Shown here one piece after another: positions 35,075 to 43,000 of a DNA stretch of 64,000 bases. The DNA is taken from NCBI GenBank assembly GCA_902495455.1, contig CABUXJ010000010.1, forward strand, positions 1 to 64,000, in the 5' to 3' direction. This DNA comes from an uncultured Prevotella sp. GTDB lineage: Bacteria > Bacteroidota > Bacteroidia > Bacteroidales > Bacteroidaceae. The translations under genes were made by a program, and so were the position numbers. Each line of letters begins with the position of its first letter. The stretch's first letter is position 1. The notes beneath the pieces are model-generated. The model was not told the origin of the DNA. It did not search any database and worked only from the letters and a program-made list of their open reading frames with translations.

Positions 35075-36160
35075 TCACTTCTCGCTGAACAGCACCTGTA
35101 TCACCGTCTGCCCCACGGCCTGCAGTGTTCCGCGGTCGATATGTGCCATGTCGTCGTTGACGGTGTGCCATGTCGGGCCGAACGAGCTTGCCTCGCAGTC
35201 CGGATAATACGGTATGATGTCGATGGTAGGGATGCCGGCGATGCGGTTCACGGGCACGTGGTCATCGTTGACGCCGCCGCCGTCGGTTGCCGGGAATATG
35301 TTGCCGTAGCCTATCGCTGCCGCTGCCGCCCACACCTTGTCGACGATTGCCGGTGCGAAATGCTTCGAGACGAGTTCCTTGTGGAACCGCGCCTCACTGC
35401 CGCCGACCATGTCGAGCAGTATGCCGTAGCGTGCCTCGTAGCCTTGGCGATGCGGATTTGCCGCCCAGTGTTGTGCTCCCAAGGCCCATGTGTCACTGTC
35501 GTCGCCTGTCGATTCGACCCACTGGGGCGTCCCCCAGTCTTCCGCGTCGAAGCAGACGAAGTCCACTCCGAGGGCGAGCGAGTCGCCTCCGGCTATGAGC
35601 CGGGCCAGTTCGAGCATCACCGCTATGCCGCTCGCGCCGTCATTTGCCGCCATGACAGGCTTCCGCCAGTTGGCTTCGTCAGGATCGTTGTCCGCCCACG
35701 GCCGGCTGTCCCAATGGGCGCAAAGGAGTATGCGTGTGGTCTCCTCGGGCCGATAGCTTGCTATTATGTTCTTGCAGCGTAGCGGCGTGCCGTCATATCC
35801 CTTGACGGTGGCGTTCTGTTCGATGACTTCGAGGCCGTAGCCGCGGAACTTTCCGGCTATCCACTGTCCGCAGCTGTCGTGCGCCGCACTGTTCATCGTG
35901 CGCGGGCCGAAGGCACATTGTGCCTCGCAGAAGGCATAGGCACTGTCGGCGCAGAACGTCGGGCCGACTGGTTGGACACTCTCCGAGCCTACTGAAGAGG
36001 ATTTCTTATTGCTGCAACTGATGAGACATAGCAGAACTAAGACCCACCCCAACTCTCCCGAAAGGAGGGAGCCTGATATGTCTTTGAGGCTTCTCAAAGC
36101 GGATTTGGGTCTCCGTGTCTCTGTGTCTCTGTGTTCTGAAAACGAAAATATATTGTTCAT
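35075..36160 (-). CDS. M28-family metallopeptidase lipoprotein (glutaminyl-cyclase-like)
   Basis: 361 residues. The M28 core is clear: LLCAHWDSRPWADND (first Zn ligands), MAANDGASGIAVMLELA, FDAEDWG, and GGGVNDDHVPVNRIAGIPTIDII. Such proteins are Zn aminopeptidases or glutaminyl cyclases acting in the periplasm or at the membrane. The lipobox is LISC (Cys49). The unusual part is residues 1-42: they are encoded by a family D half repeat (residues about 8-18, HRDTETRRP) and a family A half repeat (about 26-42, including GELGWVL). The hydrophobic core of the signal peptide is therefore partly repeat-derived. No better start codon was seen downstream before the lipobox. Confidence 0.8.
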   Translation of the reverse strand: MNNIFSFSEHRDTETRRPKSALRSLKDISGSLLSGELGWVLVLLCLISCSNKKSSSVGSESVQPVGPTFCADSAYAFCEAQCAFGPRTMNSAAHDSCGQWIAGKFRGYGLEVIEQNATVKGYDGTPLRCKNIIASYRPEETTRILLCAHWDSRPWADNDPDEANWRKPVMAANDGASGIAVMLELARLIAGGDSLALGVDFVCFDAEDWGTPQWVESTGDDSDTWALGAQHWAANPHRQGYEARYGILLDMVGGSEARFHKELVSKHFAPAIVDKVWAAAAAIGYGNIFPATDGGGVNDDHVPVNRIAGIPTIDIIPYYPDCEASSFGPTWHTVNDDMAHIDRGTLQAVGQTVIQVLFSEK

Positions 36161-36186
36161 TTGATTGTCTTCGCTTTATATCAATA

Positions 36187-36249
36187 ATGTATCAGATTAC
36201 ATTTTAAACGTATCCGATGATGCTCTTTTATGTATCAGACAACATTTAA
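36187..36249. other. Direct repeat ATGTATCAGA-N2-ACATTT upstream of the M28 gene
   Basis: Two near-identical 20-base sites (36187-36206 and 36230-36249) 43 bases apart lie in the 103-base gap between the C26-M19 fusion gene and the M28 gene. The spacing, about four helical turns, would suit a dimeric regulator bound twice. No protein is assigned. Confidence 0.35.
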
Positions 36250-36263
36250 TATCCCGTTTCCGG

Positions 36264-38159
36264 TCACTTTCCGCCTTCGCGGGACCGCTGTACGATGGTC
36301 ATGATGCGCAGGAAGTTGCCTCCCCATATCTTCCGGATGTCGCGTTCGCTGTACCGGCGGGCTAAAAGCTGTCGCGTGAAGTTGATAATTTCCGACGAGT
36401 CGGCCATGCCGCGGATGCCTCCGTCGCCGTCGAAGTCGGTACCGATGCCCACGTGGTCGATGCCCATCACGGCGATGGCGTGTTCCAGATGGGCGATGAC
36501 GTCGGTGATGTCGGCCTCTCCCGCCGTGCGCAGGAATCCGTGATAGAGCGTCGTCTGGGCCACTCCGCCGCTCTTGGCGAGCGCGCGCATCTGGTCGTCG
36601 GTGAGGTTGCGTGGATGGTCGCACAGGGCGCGGGCGCTGCTGTGGCTGCACACTATCGGTGTGGCGCTCATCTCGATGGCGTCATAGAAGCTCTTTTCCG
36701 AAGCGTGGCTGAGGTCGACCATGATGCCCTGACGGTTCATCTCGCGTATGACCTGCTCGCCGAAACGGCTCACTCCGTTGTGTGTGTTGCATCCGCGGGC
36801 ACTGTCGCAGATGTCGTTGTCGCCGTTGTGGCATAGTGTGATGTAGACCACGCCGCGCTGTGCGAAATGCTTTATAGTCGCCGCCGAGCCCTCGAGAGCC
36901 AGTCCGTTTTCGATGCCGAGCATGATGGAGCGGCGTCCGCGCCGTTTGTCCTCGTAGAGATCGGCAGGCGTGCGGGCTATGCTGAGGTAGTCCTTGTTGT
37001 TGCGGACGATGTCTTCTATCTTGTCGAATATGAGGTCGGCATATTCCGTCGGGCCGCTGACATCAAAATAGACCTTCTCCGAAAACTTCTCGCCAATCTT
37101 CGGTTGCGGCAGATAGGCCACCATGATGGTCGCGTCCTGCCGTCCTTCGGTCATCTTGTGGAGGTCGACGAGCAGCTGCGGGTCGCGGTGGTCAAATCTC
37201 ACCCCTTTCGGGAAGAACATCGGCGTGTCGCAGTGGGTGTCGAGCGTGAGCACACGTTCGTGCACGTCGCAGGCCTCGCGAAAAGCCGCCGCCTGTCTGA
37301 CAAGCCACCGGAAGAGCGGCTGTCCGTTGTCGCCGAGACATTCCGGATGCCACTGCACGCCCATGATGGACTTATATTCGCTGCTCTCGATGGCCTCAAT
37401 CACACCGTCCGGCGCCACAGCCGTGACGCGGAAACGCCGGCCCGGGTCGCTCACCGCCTGATGGTGAAACGAGTTGACGGCGATGCGTCCGCTATTATAT
37501 AATGTATATAGTGTGCTGTCGCCGTCGATGATGACCGTGTGTGTCGGTTCGCTGCGGTCGGCTGTTTGGGAGTGTTTGATACTCGAGGAGAGAGGAGTGT
37601 GGAGGGTGGATGGAGAAATGTCTGCGTTGCTTGTGGTTTTGTTGCTTCCCAAGCCTATGCCCAAGCCTTTTTTATTAAGGCTATTCTCACTCCTCACTCC
37701 ACACTCCTCCCTCCTCCCTCCACACTCTATATCCTGTGCCACCCTGCCGTCCAGCGCCATAGCCAGTGTCTGTATGCCGCGGCAGATGCCGAGCATCGGT
37801 ATCTGGCGGTTGTATGCCAGTCGCGTGATGAGCAGTTCCGGCAGGTCGCGCTTGCTGCAGATGCCGCCGAGGCGTGGTGACGGTTCTTCGCCGCAGTAGA
37901 GCGGGTTGTAGTCGGCCCCGCCGCTGAGCAGCAGTCCGTCGATGTGTTCCAGTGTGTTGATGATGACGTCCTTGTCGGCCACCGGCGGTATGATGACGGG
38001 CACGCCACCGGCCGCCACCACCGACTCGTAGTAGCCTTCGGCGATGCGGCTTGTAGCCTCGTCATAGTTGGCCGTGATGCCGATGACGGGCTTGCGCTTC
38101 GCTTCCGGATATGTCGCGTAGATGTCATTCAGGCGCGACTGCCAGTCAAAACGATTCAT
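36264..38159 (-). CDS. Fusion of a class I glutamine amidotransferase-like hydrolase (C26) and a membrane-dipeptidase-like M19 peptidase
   Basis: 631 residues. Residues about 22-290 are a gamma-glutamyl-gamma-aminobutyrate hydrolase-like (C26) domain: KPVIGITANYD, LLLSGGADYNP, nucleophile Cys126 in LGICRGIQ, and the His271/Glu273 pair in WHPE. Residues about 302-631 are an M19 dipeptidase: LTLDTHCDTP (Zn ligands), MLGIENGLAL, IMVDLSHASEKSF, CSHSSARAL, and GIGTDFDGDGG. Both halves retain their catalytic residues. Both activities cleave gamma-glutamyl or small peptide substrates, suggesting peptide or glutathione-type salvage. Residues about 147-199 are low-complexity text encoded by a family H repeat inside the C26 domain, without a frameshift. 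No signal peptide is seen. Confidence 0.85.
   Translation of the reverse strand: MNRFDWQSRLNDIYATYPEAKRKPVIGITANYDEATSRIAEGYYESVVAAGGVPVIIPPVADKDVIINTLEHIDGLLLSGGADYNPLYCGEEPSPRLGGICSKRDLPELLITRLAYNRQIPMLGICRGIQTLAMALDGRVAQDIECGGRREECGVRSENSLNKKGLGIGLGSNKTTSNADISPSTLHTPLSSSIKHSQTADRSEPTHTVIIDGDSTLYTLYNSGRIAVNSFHHQAVSDPGRRFRVTAVAPDGVIEAIESSEYKSIMGVQWHPECLGDNGQPLFRWLVRQAAAFREACDVHERVLTLDTHCDTPMFFPKGVRFDHRDPQLLVDLHKMTEGRQDATIMVAYLPQPKIGEKFSEKVYFDVSGPTEYADLIFDKIEDIVRNNKDYLSIARTPADLYEDKRRGRRSIMLGIENGLALEGSAATIKHFAQRGVVYITLCHNGDNDICDSARGCNTHNGVSRFGEQVIREMNRQGIMVDLSHASEKSFYDAIEMSATPIVCSHSSARALCDHPRNLTDDQMRALAKSGGVAQTTLYHGFLRTAGEADITDVIAHLEHAIAVMGIDHVGIGTDFDGDGGIRGMADSSEIINFTRQLLARRYSERDIRKIWGGNFLRIMTIVQRSREGGK
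37585..37720. repeat. Family H inverted repeat inserted in frame in the C26-M19 gene
   Basis: Left arm 37585-37616 (GAGGAGAGAGGAGTGTGGAG) and right arm 37681-37720 (ending TCCTCCCTCC) are diverged complements of the intergenic copy at 34931-35063. The spacer also differs. The whole insert, about 37566-37725, encodes residues about 145-199 of the fusion protein, between the nucleophile and the HPE motif, and keeps the frame open. Confidence 0.9.
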
Positions 38160-38200
38160 GATTGTGCATTAATGGTTTGGCCTGTCGTGACGGTCTGTTG

Positions 38201-38668
38201 TCAGTCGACCTTGACCGGTATTTCGCGCTTGATGCTCTGTTCGAGCGAGATGAGAGTCTCCGTCGCCACGACGCCGGGGATGTCCTGGAGCTGTCCGTTG
38301 AGCAAGTGCATGAGTTGCTCGTTGTCGCGTGCGAAGAGTTTGACGAGCATGGTGTAGGGACCGGTGGTGAAGTGGCACTCGACGATTTCGGGTATGTGCA
38401 CGAGTCGTTCGACGACCTCTTTGTACATGCTGCCGCGCTCGAGCGTGATGCCGACGTATGTGCATGTGGTATATCCGAGACTTCTCGGATTGACGTCAAA
38501 TCCGCTACCCATGATGACGTTGCCGTCGATGAGGTGCTGCACGCGCTGGTGGATGGCTGCGCGTGACACGTTGCACTCAGCCGCAACATCCTTGAACGGG
38601 ATGCGTGCGTTCTTGGACAGGATGCTCAAGATCTTCTTGTCCAGATTGTCTATCTTTTCTGTTGCCAT
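38201..38668 (-). CDS. Lrp/AsnC-family transcriptional regulator
   Basis: 155 residues. The N-terminal winged helix-turn-helix is IDNLDKKILSILSKNARIPFKDVAAECNVSRAAIHQRVQHL (about 5-45). The C-terminal RAM ligand-binding domain follows, with VGITLERGSMYKEVVERL and GPYTMLVKLFARDNEQLMHLL. These proteins sense amino acids and regulate metabolism and often their own genes; the effector is unknown. A well-formed promoter lies just upstream on the minus strand. It is 41 bases before the C26-M19 gene, so the peptidase may be its target or share its transcript. Confidence 0.92.
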   Translation of the reverse strand: MATEKIDNLDKKILSILSKNARIPFKDVAAECNVSRAAIHQRVQHLIDGNVIMGSGFDVNPRSLGYTTCTYVGITLERGSMYKEVVERLVHIPEIVECHFTTGPYTMLVKLFARDNEQLMHLLNGQLQDIPGVVATETLISLEQSIKREIPVKVD

Positions 38669-38696
38669 GATGTGTGATTGTATTCAAATAGTTAGC

Positions 38697-38727
38697 AAAA
38701 GTACATATTTTTATTGAAGCTTACAAC
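38697..38727 (-). promoter_or_regulatory. Putative promoter of the Lrp-family gene
   Basis: Minus-strand TTG (38725-38727), 20 bases, then TACTTTTG (38697-38704), ending 28 bases before the ATG. It matches the Bacteroidota pattern. Confidence 0.6.
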
Positions 38728-38806
38728 ATATTGTCACCGAAAAAATGTGAAAACAGTGCAAAATGGTTACAAAAAGCAAAAACAGTCCTACTACAAACCA
38801 CATACA

Positions 38807-39043
38807 AACCCACCCCAACCCTCCCGAAGGGAGGGAGCTTGAATACCTTAAAGTATATCAGACGAGAGGGTTGCAGAACTCATTTGTAAGCCTTTAAGTG
38901 GGGTATTCTCAGTCCCCTCCTTCCGAAGGAGGGGTTAGGGGTGGTTAGTCATATTCTGTTATCTAAAGTGATGATTTATAGAATGTTATTGTTTAACCAC
39001 CCCTAACCCCTCCTTCGGAAGGAGGGGACTGAGATTACCCCAC
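38807..39043. repeat. Family A half copy followed by a related inverted repeat
   Basis: A single family A arm lies at 38807-38850 and a GAGGGTTGCAGAACT segment near 38866. A separate inverted pair follows: arms about 38898-38950 and 38993-39043, each with the CCTCCTTCCGAAGGAGG palindrome and TAACCACCCCTAACC. No gene is seen in the whole 38669-40010 interval apart from repeats and the gltB promoter. Confidence 0.85.
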
Positions 39044-39180
39044 ATAAAGACTTCCGGATGAGTTCACTTTTTGATACCGAATTTTGATACACCCACTACG
39101 AGTATTAACGACTACAAAAGTAAGAAAAAAAATCCGTATTAGTGACGGCGGGAGGGATAAAATTTATCAGTCCAGCTGAC

Positions 39181-39345
39181 ACCCACCTAAGACCACCTAA
39201 AACCTAAAACCCACCCCAACCCTCCCAAAGGGAGGGAGCTTGATATGCCTTGTTGTCTTCCTTCACCTCCCCCGAGAGTATCTAAGCTCCCTCCCTTCGG
39301 GAGGGTTGGGGTGGGTTTTAGGTGGGTCTTTGATGGGTCTTAGGG
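39181..39345. repeat. Family A inverted repeat, full copy with extended flanks
   Basis: Left arm about 39207-39242 and right arm about 39283-39320. Outward CCACCTAA / TTAGGTGG extensions are also complementary, making a very long potential stem. Confidence 0.9.
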
Positions 39346-39379
39346 CTTGGCATCTAAAGTGTTAAAAACTCAGAACTAT

Positions 39380-39690
39380 CTTTACAAACGCCTCAAAAAA
39401 CGCGCATGATTTGGAAAAATCCCGCCCTCGGGCCAAAATTTACGATTTTCCGGCGGTTTTTATAACATGCTGACAATCAGTAAAATACGCAAGATTGAAA
39501 GATTATTACATATCGGGCGCCTTGCCGTAAGAGCCCCGTTGGTCTGCAACGGGGCCCTCGTTGCATTGCGACGGCGTGCCCGTTGCATGACAACAACCAT
39601 GCCGTTGCGATGCAATAAGGCCCTTACGGCTCGGCCGCCAAAATTTTTCGGTCGGGAAACGACGTGGTGATGTTAAAATCACGGCGTTTT
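39380..39690. repeat. Family G composite element, partial and diverged copy
   Basis: It starts with TTTACAAACGCC and keeps the central hairpin block (GCAACGGGGCCCTCGTTGCA, CGATGCAATAAGGCCCTTAC) but lacks the family B hairpin. It is the weakest member recognised. A 67-codon frame at 39467-39670 is entirely within it and is not taken as a gene. Confidence 0.55.
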
Positions 39691-39938
39691 TGTCTCAATT
39701 TTGAAGGAAAGCGAAATGTTAAAAATTTGATATTATCCTGACGTTTCCGCATCACTTCCGTCACGCAGCGATGGTGTCACGGTGATAACGGAGTGTCTTT
39801 TGAAATCTTATTTTCGGGCCTGAATTGTGATTTGTAAGCATATCGTGTGGGTTTAATTACAATACCGAATTAAAACAGTCTGATATTTGCGGGATTGTAA
39901 TCAAACGTTCGAAGTGTTGTTTTATCCGTATCGCGGTG

Positions 39939-39970
39939 TTGTCATAATGCAACATTTATTAGTACTTTTG
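39939..39970 (+). promoter_or_regulatory. Putative promoter of gltB
   Basis: TTG at 39939-39941, then TACTTTTG at 39963-39970 after 21 bases; the gltB ATG is 40 bases downstream. Confidence 0.6.
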
Positions 39971-40010
39971 CAAACAAAACGTAAGTCATTCGACGGTTAA
40001 GACAAACTTA

Positions 40011-43000
40011 ATGCAACTAAATATGGTAAATGGATTGTACAATGCCGACTATGAGCACGATGCGTGCGGCGTCGGCATGGTGGTCAACATTCACGGTAAC
40101 AAGAGCCACGAACTGGTCGACAACGCCCTGAAGGTGTTGGAGAACATGCGCCATCGTGGCGCGGAGGGCGCCGACAACAAGACCGGCGATGGAGCGGGCA
40201 TCATGCTCCAGATACCCCATGAGTTTATCCTCCTGCAGGGCATCCCCGTCCCCGAGAAGGGCAAGTACGGCACGGGCCTCGTCTTTCTGCCCAAGGACGA
40301 GGCGGAACAGCAGAAGATTCTCTCGGTCATGATTGAGGAGATTGAGCGCGAGGGGCTCTCGCTGATGCACCTGCGCACGGTCCCGACCAACCCCGAATGT
40401 CTCGGACAGTCGGCGCTCGACAGCGAGCCTGCCATACGTCAGGTGTTCGTCACGGGCGTGACCGACGACCGGGTGCCTGTCTTCGAGCGTACATTATATA
40501 TAATACGCAAGCGCATCGAGCGCCGTGTCCGTCACAAAGATTTCTACATCTGCTCGCTTTCGAGCCGCAACATCGTCTATAAGGGCATGCTCTCAAGCAT
40601 GCAGGTGAGGCAGTATTTCCCCGACCTGACCAACAGCTACTTCACCAGCGGCCTCGCCCTCGTCCACTCCCGCTTCTCAACCAACACATTCCCCACATGG
40701 AGTCTCGCCCAGCCGTTCCGCCTTCTGGCCCACAACGGCGAGATCAACACCATCCGCGGCAACCGCGGCTGGATGAAGGCGCGTGAGAGCGTGCTCAGTT
40801 CCGAGGCGCTCGGCGACATCCGCGACATATCCCCCATCGTACAGCCCGACATGAGCGACTCGGCCAGTCTGGACAATGTGCTGGAGTTTTTCGTCATGAG
40901 CGGACTCTCGCTGCCCCACGCCATGAGCGTGCTCGTTCCCGAGAGTTTCAACGACAAGAATCCCATATCCGAGGACCTGAAGGCTTTCTTCGAGTACCAT
41001 TCCATCCTGATGGAACCGTGGGACGGTCCGGCGGCACTGCTCTTCAGCGACGGCCGTTATGCCGGCGGCATGCTCGACCGTAACGGTCTGCGCCCGGCGC
41101 GCTACACCATCACCACAAAGGACATGATGGTCGTGGCGTCGGAGGTCGGCGTGATGGACTTCGACCCGGGCGAGATAGCCGAGAAGGGGCGTCTGCAGCC
41201 GGGCAAGCTGCTGCTCATCGACACGCAGGAGGGCCGCATCTACTACGACGGCGAAATCAAGGAGCGGCTCGCCGCCGAACATCCTTACCGCCGGTGGCTC
41301 TCCACCAACCGCATACAGTTGGAGAAACTCCGCAGCGGACGCAAGGTGCGCAATGACGTGGACAATCTTCTTGAGCACGAACTCATGTTCGGCTACGGTG
41401 CCGAGGACATCGACAGCACCATCGTTCCGATGTGCGTTGGCGGTCAGGAACCGACGGCGGCGATGGGCAACGACACGCCTTTGGCCGTATTGTCGGACCG
41501 TCCGCAGCTGCTGTTCAACTATTTCCGCCAGCAGTTCGCGCAGGTGACCAACCCCGCCATCGACTCCATCCGCGAAAATCTCGTCATGTCGCTGACCGAA
41601 TATATCGGCCGCGTGGGCTCGGGCATCCTCAATCCGGACGAGTCAAACTGCAAGATGGTGCGCCTGCCCCACCCCATTCTGAACAACACTCAGCTCGACA
41701 TACTCTGCAACATTCGCTACAAGGGCTTCAACACCGTCAAGCTCCCCATACTCTTCGAGTGCTCGAAGGGCGAAGACGGTCTGCGCGACGCGCTCGACGC
41801 GCTGTGCAAGGAGGCTGAGCGGAGCGTCGACGCGGGCTACAACTACATCATCCTGACCGACCGCGACATCGACCGTGACCACGCCGCCATACCATCGCTG
41901 CTGGCCGTGAGCGCCGTCCACCACTATCTCATCTCCGTCGGCAAGCGCGTCCAGACGGCACTGATCGTCGAGAGCGGCGAGATACGCGAGACGATGCACG
42001 CCGCCCTGCTGCTCGGTTACGGTGCGTCGGCGCTGTGTCCGTATATGGCCTTCGCCATACTCGACGACCTCGTCCGGCGCGGCAAGATACAGGAAAACTA
42101 TGAGACGGCCGAGGCCAACTACATAAAGGCGCTCAAGAAAGCCCTGCTGAAGATCATGGCGAAGATGGGCATATCGACCATCCGCAGCTATCGCGGTGCG
42201 AAGATATTCGAGAGCATCGGTCTCTCCGAAAGCCTCCTGAAGACCTATTTCGGCACGGAGATGTCGACCATCGGCGGCATCGGACTGGAGACGATAGCGA
42301 GGGATGCCATCAGAAGAGTGGGCGGGGGGACCCCGGAGGGGGGCTTCCTTCCCAACCACGGCCAGTTCCACTGGCGCCGCGACGGCATACGCCACGCCTG
42401 GAATCCCGAGACGATTGCGACGCTCCAGCTCGCCACGCGCACGGGAAGCTACGAGAAGTATAAGGAGTTCACGCGGCTTGTCGACGGAAAGGACAAACCC
42501 ATCTTCATCCGCGACTTCTTCAGCTTCCGCCGCAACCCCATCAACATCGACAAGGTTGAGCCGGTCGAGGCCATCATGAAACACTTCGTCGTGGGCGCCA
42601 TGAGCTTCGGAGCGCTCAGCAAGGAGGCCCACGAGGCCATCGCGCTGGCCATGAACAAGATCGGCGGGCGCTCCAACACGGGCGAGGGCGGTGAGGACAG
42701 CGAGCGTTTCGCCGCGACGCGCGACGGCATATCGCTGTCGTCGAAGACAAAACAGGTGGCTTCGGGACGCTTCGGCGTGACGACGGAATATCTCGTCAAC
42801 GCCGAAGAGATTCAGATAAAGGTCGCCCAAGGGGCCAAGCCGGGCGAGGGCGGACAGCTGCCGGGATTTAAGGTCAACGAGGTCATCGCCCGCACGCGCC
42901 ACTCCATTCCCGGCATATCGCTCATCTCGCCGCCGCCCCACCACGACATCTACTCAATCGAAGACCTCGCCCAACTCATCTTCGACCTGAAGAACGTCAA

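Noticed and set aside
39467..39670. 67-codon plus-strand frame in the gap upstream of gltB
   Set aside because: It coincides with the hairpin block of a family G repeat and is not conserved as a frame in the other copies.
41643..42944. 433-codon open frame on the minus strand opposite gltB
   Set aside because: It lies entirely antisense to a clearly conserved enzyme domain. Long antisense frames are expected from GC-rich codons, and the translation matches no family.
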